7,592 bases of DNA from an uncultured Holophagales bacterium (lineage in GTDB: Bacteria > Acidobacteriota > Thermoanaerobaculia > UBA5066). Positions 5,838-7,592 of the stretch are shown here, in pieces. The DNA lies in the NCBI GenBank assembly GCA_937864895.1, contig CALMDF010000559.1, positions 1 through 7,592 of the forward strand, in the 5' to 3' direction. The position numbers were made by a program, and so were the translations under genes. The stretch's first letter is position 1, and every line of letters begins with the position of its first letter. Below the pieces are notes generated by a model. The model worked only from the letters and a program-made list of their open reading frames with translations, was not told where the DNA came from and searched no databases.

Positions 5838-7592
5838 GCCAGACCTCCCTTCGTCCCGCCGCCGCGGTCCTCGCGCTCGCGGCCTTCGTGGCCCCGGCCT
5901 TCCCCGCGCAAGCCGCCGGGACTCGCCTCGCGACGACCGCCTCCGCCCGGGAGTTCCTCGCAGGGGAGCTGGACGGAACGACGATCACGTCGGACGGCCG
6001 ACTCACGCTCGGGCCGGTCTTCACACCCGGCGCGTGGCCCGAGGAAGCGGCCGGAGCCGTCGTGTTCGGCGCTGTCGCGGACGGCGCGGGGCGAATCTAC
6101 GTCGCGACCGGAGGAGGCCTCGGGCGGCTCTTCGTCGCCGACCTCGACGGGTCGGTCCGGGTCCTCTTCGAGGCCGAATCCCCGAACGTGACCGCGGTCG
6201 CGGTCGGCCCGAAGGGTGAGATCGTCTGCGGGACCTCGCCGGGCGGGCAGCTCTGGCTCGTGGACCCGAAGGCGAAGGACGGCAAGGCCGGTTCCCTCCT
6301 CGGCGAGACGAAGGAGGCCGCGATCTGGGCGCTCGCGTTCGGCCCCGACGGGACGCTCTACGCGGGCACCGGGACGAAGGGACGGATCTGGAGGGTCGGC
6401 AGGGACGGCCAGGCCGCGCTTCACGCCGAGGTCGAGGACACGCACGTCCGCTCGCTCCTCGTCGCGGGCGACGGCACGGTCGTCGCCGGGACGTCCGACC
6501 ACGGGCTCGTGGTCGCCGTCGGCGCGGACGGGAAGGTCCGGACTCTCCACGACTTCACGCGCCCCGAGGTGACGGCGCTGGCCGCCGCCGCGGAGGGGGC
6601 GGTCCTCGCCGTGGCGACGTCCGTCGCGGTGCCGTCGCTCTCCCAGCAGCGAAGCGAGCCGAAACGTCCGGCCGGCGCGGCCGGGGCCTCCACGGCGGCT
6701 CCGGCTCAGGACCCGGTTCCCGAAGGGAGCGTCTCCGTGACGACGACGGTGTCGACGGCCCGGCCCGTGGCGCCCGCGCCCGCAGCTCGCGAGGGAAACG
6801 CCGAGGTCGTCCTCATCGCCGCCGACGGCTTCGTCGAGCCCGCCTGGATTCTCCCGGAGGAGACCGTCTACGGGGCCCGCTGGGACGAGTCGCGCAGGGC
6901 GCTCCTTCTCGCCACAGGGCCTCGCGGCCGTGTCTACGGCCTCGAAGGCAGGAGGCTCCGCCTCGAGGTCCAGGTCAGCCAGAAGCAGGTCGTTTCGACC
7001 CCCGCCGTCCCGGGAGGCTTCGCGGTCGTTTCCGCGACCGCCCCGGGAGTCTTTCGCCCCGCGCCGAAGGGGGCGGGCGGCAGGGGGAGCTTCCTCGCGG
7101 CACCGAAGGACGCGGGACGGCTGGCCCGGTTCGGGGCGGTCCGGTTCGAAGGGACGGTCCCTAAGGGCGCGTCGGTGACCCTCTCGGTGAGGACGGGGAA
7201 CAGCGAGACGCCGGACCGCACCTGGTCCGAGTGGGTGCCGGCCGGCGGGGGCGCTCCGCAGCCCGCGCGCTTCTTCCAGTGGAAGGCCGAGCTCACGGCG
7301 AGCCCGTCGGGAGAGGCGCCCGTCGTGGAACGCGTGGAGCTGTCGTGGGCGGAGAGGAACGCCCGCCCCATCGTCGAGAACGTGACGGTCCTCGAGCCGG
7401 GTGCGGTCTACGCGAGGCCGGGGTCGCCGCCGGGGACGGCGGTTCTTTCCGTGACGAACCCCGACGAGAACGGCGCCTTCGCGGGTCTCGAGCCGGCGAG
7501 GGAGGGGGGCGAGGCGACGGGGAAGAAGCTCTTCCGAAAGGGCTACCGGACGGTGACCTGGAAGGGGACCGACCCGAACGGCGACTCCCTCC
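5834..7592 (+). CDS. Exported beta-propeller protein with Ig-like C-terminal modules, partial
   Basis: An open frame from ATG 5834 to the window edge, 586 residues without a stop, so the C-terminus is missing. The ATG overlaps the preceding TGA as ATGA and has GAGAGGA a few bases upstream, so it is probably co-translated with the S55 gene. Residues 1-28 are a signal peptide (AVLALAAFVAPAF, then AQA-AG). Residues about 75-262 contain repeated blades of roughly 40 residues with GRIYVATG (86-93), GEIVCGTS (128-135), GTLYAGTG (173-180) and GTVVAGTS (214-221). An Ala/Pro/Thr-rich stretch (268-320) interrupts the propeller, which resumes with LLLATGPRGRVYGL (357-370). Residues about 435-510 resemble a beta-sandwich (TWSEWVPAGG, ARFFQWKAEL), and 515-586 end in GYRTVTWKGTDPNGDSL, like a FlgD-type Ig module. 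A binding or scaffold role outside the cytoplasm is likely; no catalytic motif is seen and no specific function is recognised. Confidence 0.9.
   Translation, partial: MSQTSLRPAAAVLALAAFVAPAFPAQAAGTRLATTASAREFLAGELDGTTITSDGRLTLGPVFTPGAWPEEAAGAVVFGAVADGAGRIYVATGGGLGRLFVADLDGSVRVLFEAESPNVTAVAVGPKGEIVCGTSPGGQLWLVDPKAKDGKAGSLLGETKEAAIWALAFGPDGTLYAGTGTKGRIWRVGRDGQAALHAEVEDTHVRSLLVAGDGTVVAGTSDHGLVVAVGADGKVRTLHDFTRPEVTALAAAAEGAVLAVATSVAVPSLSQQRSEPKRPAGAAGASTAAPAQDPVPEGSVSVTTTVSTARPVAPAPAAREGNAEVVLIAADGFVEPAWILPEETVYGARWDESRRALLLATGPRGRVYGLEGRRLRLEVQVSQKQVVSTPAVPGGFAVVSATAPGVFRPAPKGAGGRGSFLAAPKDAGRLARFGAVRFEGTVPKGASVTLSVRTGNSETPDRTWSEWVPAGGGAPQPARFFQWKAELTASPSGEAPVVERVELSWAERNARPIVENVTVLEPGAVYARPGSPPGTAVLSVTNPDENGAFAGLEPAREGGEATGKKLFRKGYRTVTWKGTDPNGDSL

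Noticed and set aside
5438..6550. A 370-codon minus-strand open frame spanning the S55-propeller junction.
   Set aside because: Rich in Asp, Arg, Gly and Glu with no recognisable motif, antisense to two well-supported genes.

Overview
The window is very GC-rich, almost fully coding, and comes from a bacterium with a Gram-negative type envelope: it carries a complete Tol-Pal cluster with a lipoprotein Pal and an OmpA-like peptidoglycan-binding domain. The base composition, the compact TonB-like protein in the tolA position, and a neighbouring SpoIVB-type (S55) protein of the kind found in non-sporulating lineages fit Acidobacteriota or a deltaproteobacterial/myxobacterial relative. This placement is inference from composition and gene content, not a phylogenetic result.

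Minus strand, right to left (3922 down to 3): tolQ, tolR, a tolA/tonB-like gene, tolB and pal. The first four genes are tightly packed. There is a 21-base gap between tolQ and tolR, a 3-base overlap between tolR and tolA, and either an overlap or a 17-base gap between tolA and tolB depending on the tolB start. A 100-base gap before pal holds a good sigma-70-like promoter, so pal probably has extra expression of its own. A second sigma-70-like promoter lies just upstream of tolQ. Together the products form the proton-driven TolQ-TolR motor, the periplasm-spanning TolA-like arm, periplasmic TolB and outer-membrane Pal, which hold the outer membrane to the cell wall and pull it in at division. 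ybgC and cpoB, often part of this cluster, are not in the window.

Plus strand (3897 to the right edge): a divergent two-gene unit. The first gene encodes an exported protein with the two sequence halves of the SpoIVB S55 serine peptidase domain, but in the opposite order to SpoIVB. The serine motif GMSGSP comes first and the histidine motif AFGHPF comes about 190 residues later. Its only canonical starts at the 5' end overlap the start of tolQ. The second gene overlaps it by ATGA and encodes an exported beta-propeller protein, cut by the window edge, with an Ala/Pro/Thr-rich insertion and Ig-like modules at the C-terminal side.

Nothing seen here is a mobile element, CRISPR array, tRNA or rRNA. 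The most interesting items are the permuted S55 protein with its coupled propeller partner, and the crowded divergent start region shared with tolQ.
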